Shown: positions 18,099 to 27,779 of the stretch, one piece after another
How the letters are laid out: the number at the start of each line of letters is the position of its first letter
How positions within the stretch are numbered: the first letter of the stretch is position 1
DNA from: JBBQYD01 sp942493075
GTDB lineage: Bacteria; Verrucomicrobiota; Verrucomicrobiia; Limisphaerales; UBA8199
NCBI GenBank assembly: GCA_942493075.1
Contig: OW818681.1
Coordinates: 3,782,001-3,846,000, forward strand
Direction: 5' to 3'
Length of the DNA: 64,000 nt
Made by a program: the position numbers and the translations under genes
The notes under the pieces: model-generated
Databases searched by the model: none
Told to the model about the DNA's origin: nothing
What the model saw: the letters and a program-made list of their open reading frames with translations, nothing else

Positions 18099-18949
18099 CG
18101 CCGCGATTCTCGATTGTAACCCCAAGCTTTCGTAGTGGCCGCTGGCTGCCTCTCTGCATTGCGTCTGTGGCGGATCAGGAGGGAGTGTCCCACGAACATA
18201 TCGTGCAGGATTCCTGTTCAGACGATGGAACACCAGAGTGGCTCGTGAAAGACCCGCGGGTCCGCGCCTTCGTTGAGAAAGATCGCGGAATGTATGATGC
18301 GATCAATCGGGGTCTGGAGCGCGCCTCAGGCGAGTTCCTGGCTTACTTGAATTGCGATGAACAGTACCTGCCTGGCACGCTGCAGGCCGTTGCGGAATTC
18401 TTCGATCACAACCCGGATGTTGAAGTCCTTTTTGCCGACATTGTCATTGTCAATGAAAAGGGCGAGTATCTGTGCCATCGCAAAGTCCAGACGCCGCTCA
18501 AGTTCCATACCTGGACATGCACGCTGTCCACGCTGAGCTGTGCGATGTTTTTCCGCCGCCAGATTTTTTTCGAGAAGGGGTTCAAGTTCCGCTCAGATTG
18601 GCGGGATGCTGGAGACGGAGACTGGGTTTTGCGCCTCCTCAAGGCAGGCATCAAGATGGATGTTATTCGCCGGTTCACATCAGCGTTCGCTTTTTTGGGC
18701 ACCAACATGAGCGCAGGCCCAAACTCCCGAAAAGAAAACGCCATATTGAGGGAGAGCGCCCCAAAGTGGGTGCAGGCAGTTCGCCCGGTGATTAAATGGC
18801 AACATCGAATGAGGCGCTTGCTCGGAGGCATGTATCGCCAGGAACCCTTTGATTATTCGATATATTCTCAGGACTCTCTGCAAACGCGGAAGACATTCCA
18901 TGCAAGCCATCCGACCTTCCGCGCCCAGGGGATCAGCGGGGATTTTTGA
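18095..18949 (+). CDS. Glycosyltransferase family 2
   Basis: A 284-residue GT-A protein. FSIVTPSFRSGRWLPLCIASVADQ is the usual N-terminus, SCSDDGT and AYLNCDEQYLPGTL carry the donor and metal-binding acidic residues (here CDE in place of a DxD), and the DWRDAGDGDWVLRLL segment matches the acceptor-side acidic motif. It resembles WcaA-type transferases that build surface polysaccharide. The ATG overlaps the end of the preceding glycosyltransferase gene by four bases. It converges with rlmM, 11 bases apart. Confidence 0.85.
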   Translation: MTPRFSIVTPSFRSGRWLPLCIASVADQEGVSHEHIVQDSCSDDGTPEWLVKDPRVRAFVEKDRGMYDAINRGLERASGEFLAYLNCDEQYLPGTLQAVAEFFDHNPDVEVLFADIVIVNEKGEYLCHRKVQTPLKFHTWTCTLSTLSCAMFFRRQIFFEKGFKFRSDWRDAGDGDWVLRLLKAGIKMDVIRRFTSAFAFLGTNMSAGPNSRKENAILRESAPKWVQAVRPVIKWQHRMRRLLGGMYRQEPFDYSIYSQDSLQTRKTFHASHPTFRAQGISGDF

Positions 18950-18960
18950 AAGACCGCGGA

Positions 18961-20109
18961 TCAGATGCGAGCTGAACCGAATGCGCAGACTTCCTTCTTA
19001 TTTGTACATAGTTTCGTGATGCGCAATTCGGAACACAACGGTGCAAGCTTCTGAGCCACCTCAGAGAAGAGTCCCGGCGCGGTATCGTCACCGGATTTCA
19101 ATGTCACAATGAAATTACGGCACCATTTGTGAGTCAGCCAGCGGAGCAGCAGATCACTGGAGCGTTCCGGGGCCGCGATCACATCGCAAAGCAACCAGTC
19201 TGCTGCCTGTTTAGGCGTATAGGTAAACGCATCCGCCTGCTGGCAATTCACCCGCGGCGCCAGATCCGCTCGCAACGGCGCGCGATCGACTGCTATCACG
19301 CGTGCGCCACGCTCCACAGCGACATACGTCCAACTCCCGGGAGCCGCCCCCAAATCGACACAACTCTCCCCGCGTTCGATCCGGTGTCCCAGGCGCATCT
19401 CGGCTTCGATCAGCTTTGCGAAAGCGCGGCTGGGAGCGTTCTTATCCTGGGCCTGCGCTATCTCACCCTTGGGAAACGGCGACAGGATGTGGCGCTGCTC
19501 AAAAGGCAGTGGCGCCAGCGCTATCGACATTACCCCGTGCTCCGGCCCCAACAACAGCAATTGAACAATTGACGTGGCTGGCGTGAAGGGCTGCGCATCA
19601 GCCAAAAGGCCGCGCAGCAGGTGACGCCGTTGTTTTCCCAAACGCTCGATCAATGCCTCCCGGATTAGCCGGCAGCGGTTGCGCCCCGCATCGGGATCGA
19701 CCGTCTTCTCGCTAGAGCGTTCTGGTAGCTGTTTGGCGTGCCCGGTGCGTTTAAGGCTGTGCCATGCGCGTGCTCCGATATGGGGCCGCTGAGTGACGCC
19801 GTAGTACGGAACAATATGCAGGACCCAAGGCTGGTCGTCAGGAACGACACCTACGATGGCCTCAGCCACATGGCCGGCCCAGGCGCGGATCGAGCCACCT
19901 TGCAGAACCCGTAGATTAGGCAGCAACTGGCGCACGAAAGGCCAGTGTGGCAAAGGCGTTCCAGGCTGCAGTGGGAACGGAGCGGTTATTACCTGCTGTT
20001 CGTTCTTTAAAGGCAGCCCGGGAAAGGCGCAACCCAACCCGGAGCGCAATTCTTGCTCCGAGTCCTCGGCGGGCAGAAGGCCGTGAATCAATGGACCGGC
20101 ATCCGTCAT
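18961..20109 (-). CDS. rlmM: 23S rRNA 2'-O-methyltransferase RlmM-like (FtsJ domain)
   Basis: A 382-residue protein. The first half is divergent and contains a THUMP-like region. The second half is a FtsJ/RrmJ methyltransferase: PSRAFAKLIEAE, then the SAM loop DLGAAPGSWTYVA, ADWLLCDVI and VTLKSGDD, giving the K-D-K type catalytic residues of 2'-O-methyltransferases. RlmM methylates C2498 of 23S rRNA in E. coli. Its ATG overlaps the guaB stop as TAATG, so translation is probably coupled to guaB. The N-terminal divergence leaves some doubt on the exact target. Confidence 0.82.
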   Translation of the reverse strand: MTDAGPLIHGLLPAEDSEQELRSGLGCAFPGLPLKNEQQVITAPFPLQPGTPLPHWPFVRQLLPNLRVLQGGSIRAWAGHVAEAIVGVVPDDQPWVLHIVPYYGVTQRPHIGARAWHSLKRTGHAKQLPERSSEKTVDPDAGRNRCRLIREALIERLGKQRRHLLRGLLADAQPFTPATSIVQLLLLGPEHGVMSIALAPLPFEQRHILSPFPKGEIAQAQDKNAPSRAFAKLIEAEMRLGHRIERGESCVDLGAAPGSWTYVAVERGARVIAVDRAPLRADLAPRVNCQQADAFTYTPKQAADWLLCDVIAAPERSSDLLLRWLTHKWCRNFIVTLKSGDDTAPGLFSEVAQKLAPLCSELRITKLCTNKKEVCAFGSARI

Positions 20110-21674
20110 TAGTTGCCGGTCTTAAGTTCAACCACGTCGTGCGCACCTGCCTCGCGTTGCCCAGCAGGGCTAACCCGGATGTAGCGGGCCTTCTCGCGCA
20201 GTTGCACCAGGTTTGCGGCACCCAGATAGCCCATGCCGGATTGAATTCCTCCTATTAGCTGCGTCAGCACACGATCGAGGGAGCCGGACATTTCTTTTAA
20301 CGCTTCGACGCCTTCGGCTGCCATTTTCCGGCCCATATCGGGGGTATGTCCGTAGCGGGCTGCCGAGCCCGCTTTCATTGCCGCCTGACTCCCCATGCCT
20401 CGATACTGTTTGTAAAGCTTACCGCTGATCTCCATCACCTCGCCAGGGGCTTCAGGGCATCCGGCAAGAATCCCTCCGCACATGACTGCGTTGGCGAGGG
20501 TCAGCGCTTTGACAATATCGCCAGATTTGGTGATCCCACCGTCTGCGACGAGAGTAACCTTTTTCTTCAGAGCAGCCCGTGAGGCCACATACAAAGCAGT
20601 CATCTGGGGGATTCCAACCCCGGCTACGATACGGGTGGTGCAAATCGAACCAGGCCCCTGCCCTATCTTAATGCAGCTCGCACCGCAATCGGCCAGGAAC
20701 TCGACACCCGCAGCACTGGTGACGTTTCCAGCAAAGATCGTGAGTTTGGGGAAAGCGTCTCGAATCATTCTTACCGCTTCGCCGACTCCCCGGGTGTGGC
20801 CATGCGCCGTGGATACAGCAACGACATCCAAGCCGCGCTCCACCATAGCCCCGACATGTGTGAGAATGCGGTCCCGGTCCAGATCGCCAAAGGCGTTGCG
20901 TGTAGCGGAAACCGCCGCGCCACAAATGAGCCGGAACTGACCGTCGCGCGCCGGCTTAAACTGCGCATTGCGTTCGAGCGTGATGCGTTCGACGTCGCTG
21001 ATTGTGAAAAGCCCATGCAAACGATCCTGGTCATCCACCACCAGGAGTTTATGAATTCCAGGGTGATCGTTAAAAAACCGGTCGGCGCGGGCGATAGGAT
21101 CACGGCCCAATTCCTTCTTTGTAATCGTGTGCACCTGCGCGCGAGGAGTCAGCGCCTCGGACACCGTGCGTTTAGCGTAGCGCTGCTTAACGACATGACT
21201 CGGTAACAGCCCCATTAACTTGCCCTGCGCATCGACCACTGGAAAGGTGCTGAATGCAAACCGCTTCTTCTCTATCAGTAACAGCACGTCCCCGACCGAT
21301 TGTTCAGGCGTGGCTTTGATGGGGTCCTGGATCAGACCGTGCACATGGTTCTTTACCCGGCTGACTTCGGACAACTGTTCGCGTTCGGGCATGTTGTAAT
21401 GGAGCAGACCCAAACCGCCGTTGAGAGCCATCGCGATTGCCATCCGGGACTCGGTTACGGTGTCCATATCCGAGGAGACCACCGGGATGTTCAAATGAAG
21501 GCTATCTGAGAGCTGAGTATCCAACTGGGTATCCCTCGGCAGAGTTTCAGAATAAAGGGTCGCGAGGGTGAGGTCATCAAACGTCAGGCCGATGTCACAG
21601 TAACGGCCGAAGAACGCGTCAGCGTTCTTGTAGAACTTGCTATCAACACTTTCCGAATCTTTGATCGCTACCAT
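20109..21674 (-). CDS. guaB: IMP dehydrogenase
   Basis: A 521-residue enzyme that oxidises IMP to XMP, the first step toward GMP. Seen in order are DIGLTFDDLTL, PVVSSDMDTVTESRMAIAMA, two CBS domains (about residues 115-235), the GPGSICTTRIVAGVGIPQ loop with the catalytic Cys, and DGGITKSGDIVKAL. The ATG at 21674 gives a normal N-terminus. The frame is open for 98 more codons to 21968, but that extension covers a long perfect hairpin and looks non-coding. It heads a two-gene unit with rlmM. The 947 bases upstream hold no gene. Confidence 0.95.
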   Translation of the reverse strand: MVAIKDSESVDSKFYKNADAFFGRYCDIGLTFDDLTLATLYSETLPRDTQLDTQLSDSLHLNIPVVSSDMDTVTESRMAIAMALNGGLGLLHYNMPEREQLSEVSRVKNHVHGLIQDPIKATPEQSVGDVLLLIEKKRFAFSTFPVVDAQGKLMGLLPSHVVKQRYAKRTVSEALTPRAQVHTITKKELGRDPIARADRFFNDHPGIHKLLVVDDQDRLHGLFTISDVERITLERNAQFKPARDGQFRLICGAAVSATRNAFGDLDRDRILTHVGAMVERGLDVVAVSTAHGHTRGVGEAVRMIRDAFPKLTIFAGNVTSAAGVEFLADCGASCIKIGQGPGSICTTRIVAGVGIPQMTALYVASRAALKKKVTLVADGGITKSGDIVKALTLANAVMCGGILAGCPEAPGEVMEISGKLYKQYRGMGSQAAMKAGSAARYGHTPDMGRKMAAEGVEALKEMSGSLDRVLTQLIGGIQSGMGYLGAANLVQLREKARYIRVSPAGQREAGAHDVVELKTGN

Positions 21675-21935
21675 GAGGGAAAATGCCTGCGAACCCCGCG
21701 GGTTGGCAAGCGTAAACCACGCCCCATGCGCGGCGCGAGGCGGCACAGTCGTAGGTAGAAAGCCCATCAATCCCAACGGGAAATCAGTCAGCAAAGGCGA
21801 ACGGTAAAACTGCTCTCCGGACGAGAAATGCCACCGCTCGCTGTTCCCAATCCTGAAAGGATTGCGCCCCAAAGCCCCGGGTTGCGACGCAGTCGCTACC
21901 CGGGGTGGGCTCGACATCATTCCTCCTATTCGTTC

Positions 21936-21970
21936 TCTTGGTTTGGCGCGTTGAGCGCGCCAAACCAAGA
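21936..21970. repeat. Perfect 15-bp inverted repeat upstream of guaB
   Basis: The arms at 21936-21950 and 21956-21970 pair perfectly over 15 bp (core TTGGTTTGGCGCG) around the loop TTGAG. No T-run follows on the minus strand, so it is not a normal terminator for a minus-strand transcript. It lies about 260 bases before the guaB start. Confidence 0.7.
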
Positions 21971-22240
21971 AGAGAAATATGCTTTTCTTTATGCTTCGTA
22001 CCCAGAAGGGTTGCCAAATAGTAGCCGGAGCGTCGTAGCGAAGCGGAGACCTCCGGTCAGGTTCGATGGAAACAGCACCCCGACCAGGGGTGCCAGACCT
22101 GTTCTCAGGGGGCGAATTGATTCAATCCTCCCTTCTCCAGACAAAAAGCCGGTTGCAACTTCATTTTAAACCGCTCATCCGCGGGTAAACGCTAAATGGG
22201 AGCTCAAAAAAGGAGGCTTTCTTTTGATTTGGCCCGTTCT

Positions 22241-22310
22241 CTTCGTGGCCTCGCGTCTTCGTGTGGGGATGCTGTCTCGGGTTTTTCTTTGCATCTTAGC
22301 GTCTTGGCGT
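22241..22310 (+). repeat. Degenerate octamer repeats (CTTNGCGT)
   Basis: Two groups of three tandem octamers occur. The first is CTTCGTGG, CCTCGCGT, CTTCGTGT (22241-22264). The second is CTTTGCAT, CTTAGCGT, CTTGGCGT (22287-22310). Similar degenerate intergenic strings are familiar to me from several bacterial phyla; no function is established. Confidence 0.5.
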
Positions 22311-22385
22311 GACATCAAAGCCGTTTCAGCTCAGGCCTCTGTTCTCTCCGGTCTCCTCCTGTTCAGTTTTTGTTCTGTGATCGGC

Positions 22386-22492
22386 GGCCTCGGCGAGGCC
22401 TGCCCTACCCGCCCCATTCCTCTCCGCGCTTCCGCGTGCCTCCTCTTTATGGTGGCCGCACCGCCAACTGCCGCCCGGTGCGGAGACCGGGC
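22386..22492. repeat. Two GC-rich palindromes
   Basis: GGCCTC-GGC-GAGGCC lies at 22386-22400, and GCCCGGT-GCGGAG-ACCGGGC at 22473-22492. Each is followed by a CCTAC-type trinucleotide context (CCCTACC, CCTACAAC), as if they were copies of short mobile palindromic elements. Confidence 0.5.
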
Positions 22493-22620
22493 CTACAACT
22501 CTGAACAGACCACTGACCTCTGCCCTCCGCCCTCTGGAATTGCCAGAGCCCCTAAGAAGGAGGCCGGAAAACTCCCCATGGTGCAACTTTTGCCCAAGTG
22601 CGATGCCATTCTATTCATTT

Positions 22621-24588
22621 ATGGAGGTTAGAACTTTGTCGCGGCCCATCTGCGGGTTGACGCCCAGTGTGTTGCTTGGATTGTGGCTCTGCCTGGTCGC
22701 CGTTCGCGCGGAGGCGGATTCTACATGGCTGTATGCGGTCCAACTCAGCACGTCGGTTCAAACCAATCCGCCCACGATAACCCTGGCCTGGGTGCCAGAT
22801 CCCTACGGCGTGGACTACTTTGAGGTGTCGCGAAAGCTGAAGCATGAAACGGCCTGGGGCCCCAAAAAGACTCTGCCCGGTTCCGCACTCTCTTATGTTG
22901 ATGAGAACGTCTCACCCGGGGTGGTTTACGAATATAGAATCAAAAAACAAGCCACCTTGGGCTATACCGGCTATGGATACATCTGTTCAGGTATCCTGGC
23001 CCCCATGCTGGATCAGCGAGGCAGGCTCATCCTAATTGTGGCGGCAGACACCGCAGCGCTCGGACCCGAATTGGCGAGGTTTGAGGCAGACGTGATCGGC
23101 GACGGTTGGATGGTTACACGTCATGATCTGGATGATTCAGCAACCACTACAAGCGTAAAGAACCTGATTGTCCGAGGTTATCAGAACGATCCAGGTGGGA
23201 CAAAGGCTGTGTTTTTATTTGGTCATGTGCCGATTTTTAAATCGGGCACACTGAACTATGATTCGCATGGGCCGCGTCCCTTTCCAGCAGATGGTTTTTA
23301 CGGCGACATGGATGGTGATTGGGCTCAGGATCTGGCACCCGAGGAACGTCCCTCTTATATGCCATCGGAGATCGAGCTTATGGTGGGACGCGTGGATTTC
23401 TCCGACATGCCGGGAATTGGCGCCATTCCGCCATGGCGGAATGAAACCGAGCTCCTGCGTAATTACCTGAATAAGAATCACGCCTGGCGGCACAAGCTGC
23501 TCACGGTTCCGCGCCGCGCTTTGATTGCCAACAGAGCGGGAGACCAGGGAGGACTTGCTTATGCAGCGACCGGCTATCGGAATTTCTCCACGTTTGTTGG
23601 CTCCGAGAACATTGTTGAAGCCAATGTGGAGGATAATTCTCCAATCTGCGAACGGTGGATCAGCCAAGTCTCAGAAGAAAGCTGGTTGTGGACCTATGCC
23701 TGCGGCGGGGGACAGGACGCTGTGATCGGCCATATGGGCACACATGGACCCTACAATGAGGCTTGGAGCACAGATGTGGTGAAACAGGATGCCAAAGCCG
23801 TTTTCTCGATGCTCTTTGGGAGCCACTTTGGAGACTGGAGCCGGCCCGACAATGTGATGCGCTCGATGCTGGCCACCAGCACTGGCTTAGCAGTTTGCAT
23901 GGCGGGGCTGCCTCATTGGTATCTGCACCACTCAGCCATGGGTGAACCCATCGGGTATGGGACACGGCTTACCATGAACAATACGGATTTGTATAAGAGC
24001 CAGGTCGATGCTCTGCAAGGAGCGGTTTTGATCAATCTGCTCGGAGATCCGACACTGCGGATCGACCAGGTCGCACCTCCCCGAAACCTTTCGGCCTCAG
24101 TTGTCGGGGCGGCTGTGGGACTTGCATGGCAGGCCTCTCCTGACGCAAGTGCCGGATATCAAGTATATCGTTCGGATTCCACGAATGGGCCTTTCACGCG
24201 ACTGACTGTGACACCCACACGAGACAACACCTACAATGACCTGACTGGTTCCAGTTCCTCATCACGGACATACATGGTCAGGGCGGTGGCGCTGGAAACG
24301 AACTATTCCGGCTCTTATTACAATCCCAGCCAGGGCGCCTTTGTTACTGTCGAGGTAGGGAGTCAACCGACTGCGATTCACGTGATTGCCAACGCCGACC
24401 CTACGGGAATTCAGCTCCAATGGAATACTGAGATTGGCAGCCGTTACATCGTGGAAGCACGGGATGGGCAGTCAGCTCCATGGACCGGGATGAGTGGCTC
24501 ACTCAGGGCGGATTCCGGGACCATGACCTATGTGGACCCTGATCGATTTACCCAACCGGGCCGTTGGTACCGGATCAGGCGGGAATAG
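22621..24588 (+). CDS. Secreted protein with C25-like region and fibronectin type III domains
   Basis: About 655 residues from the ATG at 22621, which is followed by a signal peptide (PSVLLGLWLCLVAVRAEA); the frame also opens at 22540 and 22603. An Ig/Fn3-like domain (about 40-130) precedes a large alpha/beta region. That region holds ADGFYGDMDGDW, GRVDF, MGTHGPYNEAW, FGSHFGDW and LLGDPTLR, an order that recalls gingipain-type (C25) peptidases. In those the segment matching FGSHFGDW carries the catalytic Cys, which is absent here. One or two Fn3-like domains follow (about 500-655). No anchor or sorting signal is seen at the end. Function unknown; an inactive C25-like scaffold or adhesin is one reading. 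Confidence 0.65.
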   Translation: MEVRTLSRPICGLTPSVLLGLWLCLVAVRAEADSTWLYAVQLSTSVQTNPPTITLAWVPDPYGVDYFEVSRKLKHETAWGPKKTLPGSALSYVDENVSPGVVYEYRIKKQATLGYTGYGYICSGILAPMLDQRGRLILIVAADTAALGPELARFEADVIGDGWMVTRHDLDDSATTTSVKNLIVRGYQNDPGGTKAVFLFGHVPIFKSGTLNYDSHGPRPFPADGFYGDMDGDWAQDLAPEERPSYMPSEIELMVGRVDFSDMPGIGAIPPWRNETELLRNYLNKNHAWRHKLLTVPRRALIANRAGDQGGLAYAATGYRNFSTFVGSENIVEANVEDNSPICERWISQVSEESWLWTYACGGGQDAVIGHMGTHGPYNEAWSTDVVKQDAKAVFSMLFGSHFGDWSRPDNVMRSMLATSTGLAVCMAGLPHWYLHHSAMGEPIGYGTRLTMNNTDLYKSQVDALQGAVLINLLGDPTLRIDQVAPPRNLSASVVGAAVGLAWQASPDASAGYQVYRSDSTNGPFTRLTVTPTRDNTYNDLTGSSSSSRTYMVRAVALETNYSGSYYNPSQGAFVTVEVGSQPTAIHVIANADPTGIQLQWNTEIGSRYIVEARDGQSAPWTGMSGSLRADSGTMTYVDPDRFTQPGRWYRIRRE

Positions 24589-24818
24589 AGCCGGCGGGTG
24601 AGCCCGAGCAACCGGAATGGGGTTAGTGTCGGAATAGGTTACACTTTGATAAAGACTGGCATCTATACGTGTTTCTGATAGTTTTCAGCAGTTTTCCTAA
24701 CTTTGAGTGAACAGCCGTCGGTATTCCTTACAATCTTCAGAAGACTCTTCGTTTACTTACCATTCATCCGGGTTCATAAGTCATTAATTTATAACAACGC
24801 GTCTAACGCACAACTAAC

Positions 24819-24835
24819 TTGGCATACTGTGTGCT
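24819..24835 (+). promoter_or_regulatory. Sigma-54 type promoter for the VPDGG-sorted protein
   Basis: TTGGCATACTGTGTGCT has the -24 GG (24821-24822) and -12 GC (24833-24834) exactly ten bases apart, with TTGGCA and TGCT matching consensus. A transcript would begin near 24846, and a purine-rich AAAGGGAAG lies just before the ATG at 24869, so geometry is good. Confidence 0.6.
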
Positions 24836-24868
24836 ATTACCTATGGCGGGTTAAGAAAGGGAAGATGT

Positions 24869-25414
24869 ATGAAAATGTTTAGACTCGGGTTCGCACTGTT
24901 CTTGGGAATTCTACTAGGGGTAGTCAGTGCGGGGGCAATTCCAATCGTCCTCACTACCAGTTCCTCACAGTATATTGGAAGTGTAGATCCAAGCACTCCT
25001 GCTAACGAGGCCAGCGAAGTGGCCTATATCAACAAGCTGATTGGCATGGGACTAAATGCCACCACCAGCTTTAACGGAAACGAGTTGGTTCGATCAGGAA
25101 ACTCGTTTGGAACCTTGCCCGTGGCGACTCTCCTGCCCGACTGGGATAAGGATGAAACAAATCCCAGCAACGTGATCGATATCACTGGCTGGACCTATCT
25201 TTATGGCAAATATGGCAACGGTAATGCTGCGATCGGTGCCTATGTGTGGTTCGTAGGCGATTTAACTGGCGAGGTTCAGGTGCCCGCTGACAGGCTGTCT
25301 CACTGGTCCGTTTACAACGGCACTTCTACCTCGGTGCCCGATGGTGGAACTACAGTGATGCTGCTTGGAGCGGCTTTGCTCGGACTCGGCGCCCTGAAAC
25401 GCAGGATTCGCTAG
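24869..25414 (+). CDS. Secreted protein with VPDSG-type (VPDGG) C-terminal sorting signal
   Basis: A 181-residue exported protein. A signal peptide (LGFALFLGILLGVVSAGA) is followed by a 110-residue mature region rich in Thr, Asn and Gly that I do not recognise. The C-terminus reads VPDGGTTVMLLGAALLGLGAL then KRRIR: motif, transmembrane helix, basic tail. This is the architecture of exosortase substrates, close to the VPDSG-CTERM variant of Verrucomicrobia with Ser replaced by Gly. An exosortase should cleave it and release or anchor it at the surface. AAAGGGAAG lies 4-12 bases before the ATG, and a sigma-54-like promoter is in front. Confidence 0.85.
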   Translation: MKMFRLGFALFLGILLGVVSAGAIPIVLTTSSSQYIGSVDPSTPANEASEVAYINKLIGMGLNATTSFNGNELVRSGNSFGTLPVATLLPDWDKDETNPSNVIDITGWTYLYGKYGNGNAAIGAYVWFVGDLTGEVQVPADRLSHWSVYNGTSTSVPDGGTTVMLLGAALLGLGALKRRIR

Positions 25415-25437
25415 TTCGGTTTCCTTACTCAAAACGC

Positions 25438-25475
25438 GGCCCCCGGTGTACAACACGCTGGGGGCCTTATGTTTT
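25438..25475 (+). terminator. Terminator after the VPDGG-sorted protein gene
   Basis: GGCCCCC (25438-25444) pairs with GGGGGCC (25460-25466), with an inner GTGT/ACAC pairing, followed by TTATGTTTT. The T-run is interrupted, so strength is uncertain. It begins 24 bases after the stop codon. Confidence 0.6.
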
Positions 25476-25510
25476 CTGGCCAGGACATCCGAAGCACCGG
25501 ACCAACCGGA

Positions 25511-25533
25511 GAGTATGATTAAGAGTGGGTGAG
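25511..25533 (+). repeat. Short dispersed repeat, copy 1
   Basis: A 23-base stretch shares 20 positions with the left terminal repeat at 48697 (common core ATTAARAGTGGGTGAG). It lies in the 230-base spacer before cysS. See the copies at 48697-48719 and 49161-49183. Confidence 0.5.
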
Positions 25534-25644
25534 GCCTGTAACTACCGTTCGTCGAACGGATGTTGTGCGTTGCAACAACGCCCGGAAACGGCCAATGTTT
25601 TCCCTTTTCAACCTGCGGAACCTGCCTAACCTTAACCGCGAATT

Positions 25645-27060
<1,416 letters not shown>

Positions 27061-27062
27061 CC

Positions 27063-27704
27063 ATGCCTGGCCTGTTCATCAGCTTCGAAGGAACGGAAGG
27101 CAGCGGGAAATCCACTCAGATTTCCCGTCTGGCTGAGCGGCTTCGCGGAATGGGTTACACGGTTCGAACCTTGCGCGAACCCGGGGGAACACCCATCGGG
27201 GAAGAAATCCGGCATACGCTGAAGCACAGCAAAGATAACGACGCCATGACGCCGGAGGCGGAATTGCTGCTGATGAACGCCAGCCGTGCGCAACTCGTTC
27301 GAGAGATCATTCGGCCGGCGCGAGACGCGGGCGAGATCATTCTCTGTGACCGCTTCTACGATTCCACGACAGCCTATCAAGGTTATGGACGACAGCTCGA
27401 TCTCGGTATGGTGAAGGCGATCATCGATGTAGCCGTAGGAGCGACTCGACCGGACCTAACGTTGCTACTAATGGTGCCGCCGGACGTGAGCGAAGAACGG
27501 CGTCTTGCACGTCAATCCACCCTACCCTTCATGCGTGATCGGATCGAGGAAGCGGATCGAGGCTTTTTCGAACGGGTAGCTCAGGGATATGAAGCTCTGG
27601 CCGCCGCCGAACCGAAGCGCGTGCGCACGCTGGATGCCACGGGCAGCGTCACTGCTGTTGAGCAACAGATCTGGGCTTTGGTACAACCACTCTTGAGGAA
27701 ATAA
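27063..27704 (+). CDS. tmk: Thymidylate kinase
   Basis: A 213-residue P-loop kinase that converts dTMP to dTDP. The P-loop is FEGTEGSGKST (residues 8-18), the DRX motif is CDRFYDSTTAYQGYGR, and REPGGTPIGEEIR follows the nucleotide fold. Complete at both ends. It starts two bases after cysS and is 75 bases from the PduS-like gene. Housekeeping enzyme in the cytosol. Confidence 0.96.
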   Translation: MPGLFISFEGTEGSGKSTQISRLAERLRGMGYTVRTLREPGGTPIGEEIRHTLKHSKDNDAMTPEAELLLMNASRAQLVREIIRPARDAGEIILCDRFYDSTTAYQGYGRQLDLGMVKAIIDVAVGATRPDLTLLLMVPPDVSEERRLARQSTLPFMRDRIEEADRGFFERVAQGYEALAAAEPKRVRTLDATGSVTAVEQQIWALVQPLLRK

Positions 27705-27779
27705 GAATCCCGAGAATCACTCGCCTGTGTTTTAGTTTGAGTTTTGAGTTCATTGCTGCCATACCTGCGGCACTCAGCA

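Larger units (their letters stand above)
21675..22620. other. Long intergenic region with palindromes and short degenerate repeats
   Basis: No gene is supported in this 946-base divergent spacer. It contains a 15-bp perfect inverted repeat (21936-21970), two clusters of a degenerate octamer (22241-22264 and 22287-22310), two GC palindromes (22386-22400 and 22473-22492) and a possible weak sigma-54 site (22579-22594) near the next gene. The mosaic suggests a landing place for small dispersed repeats. Confidence 0.6.
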
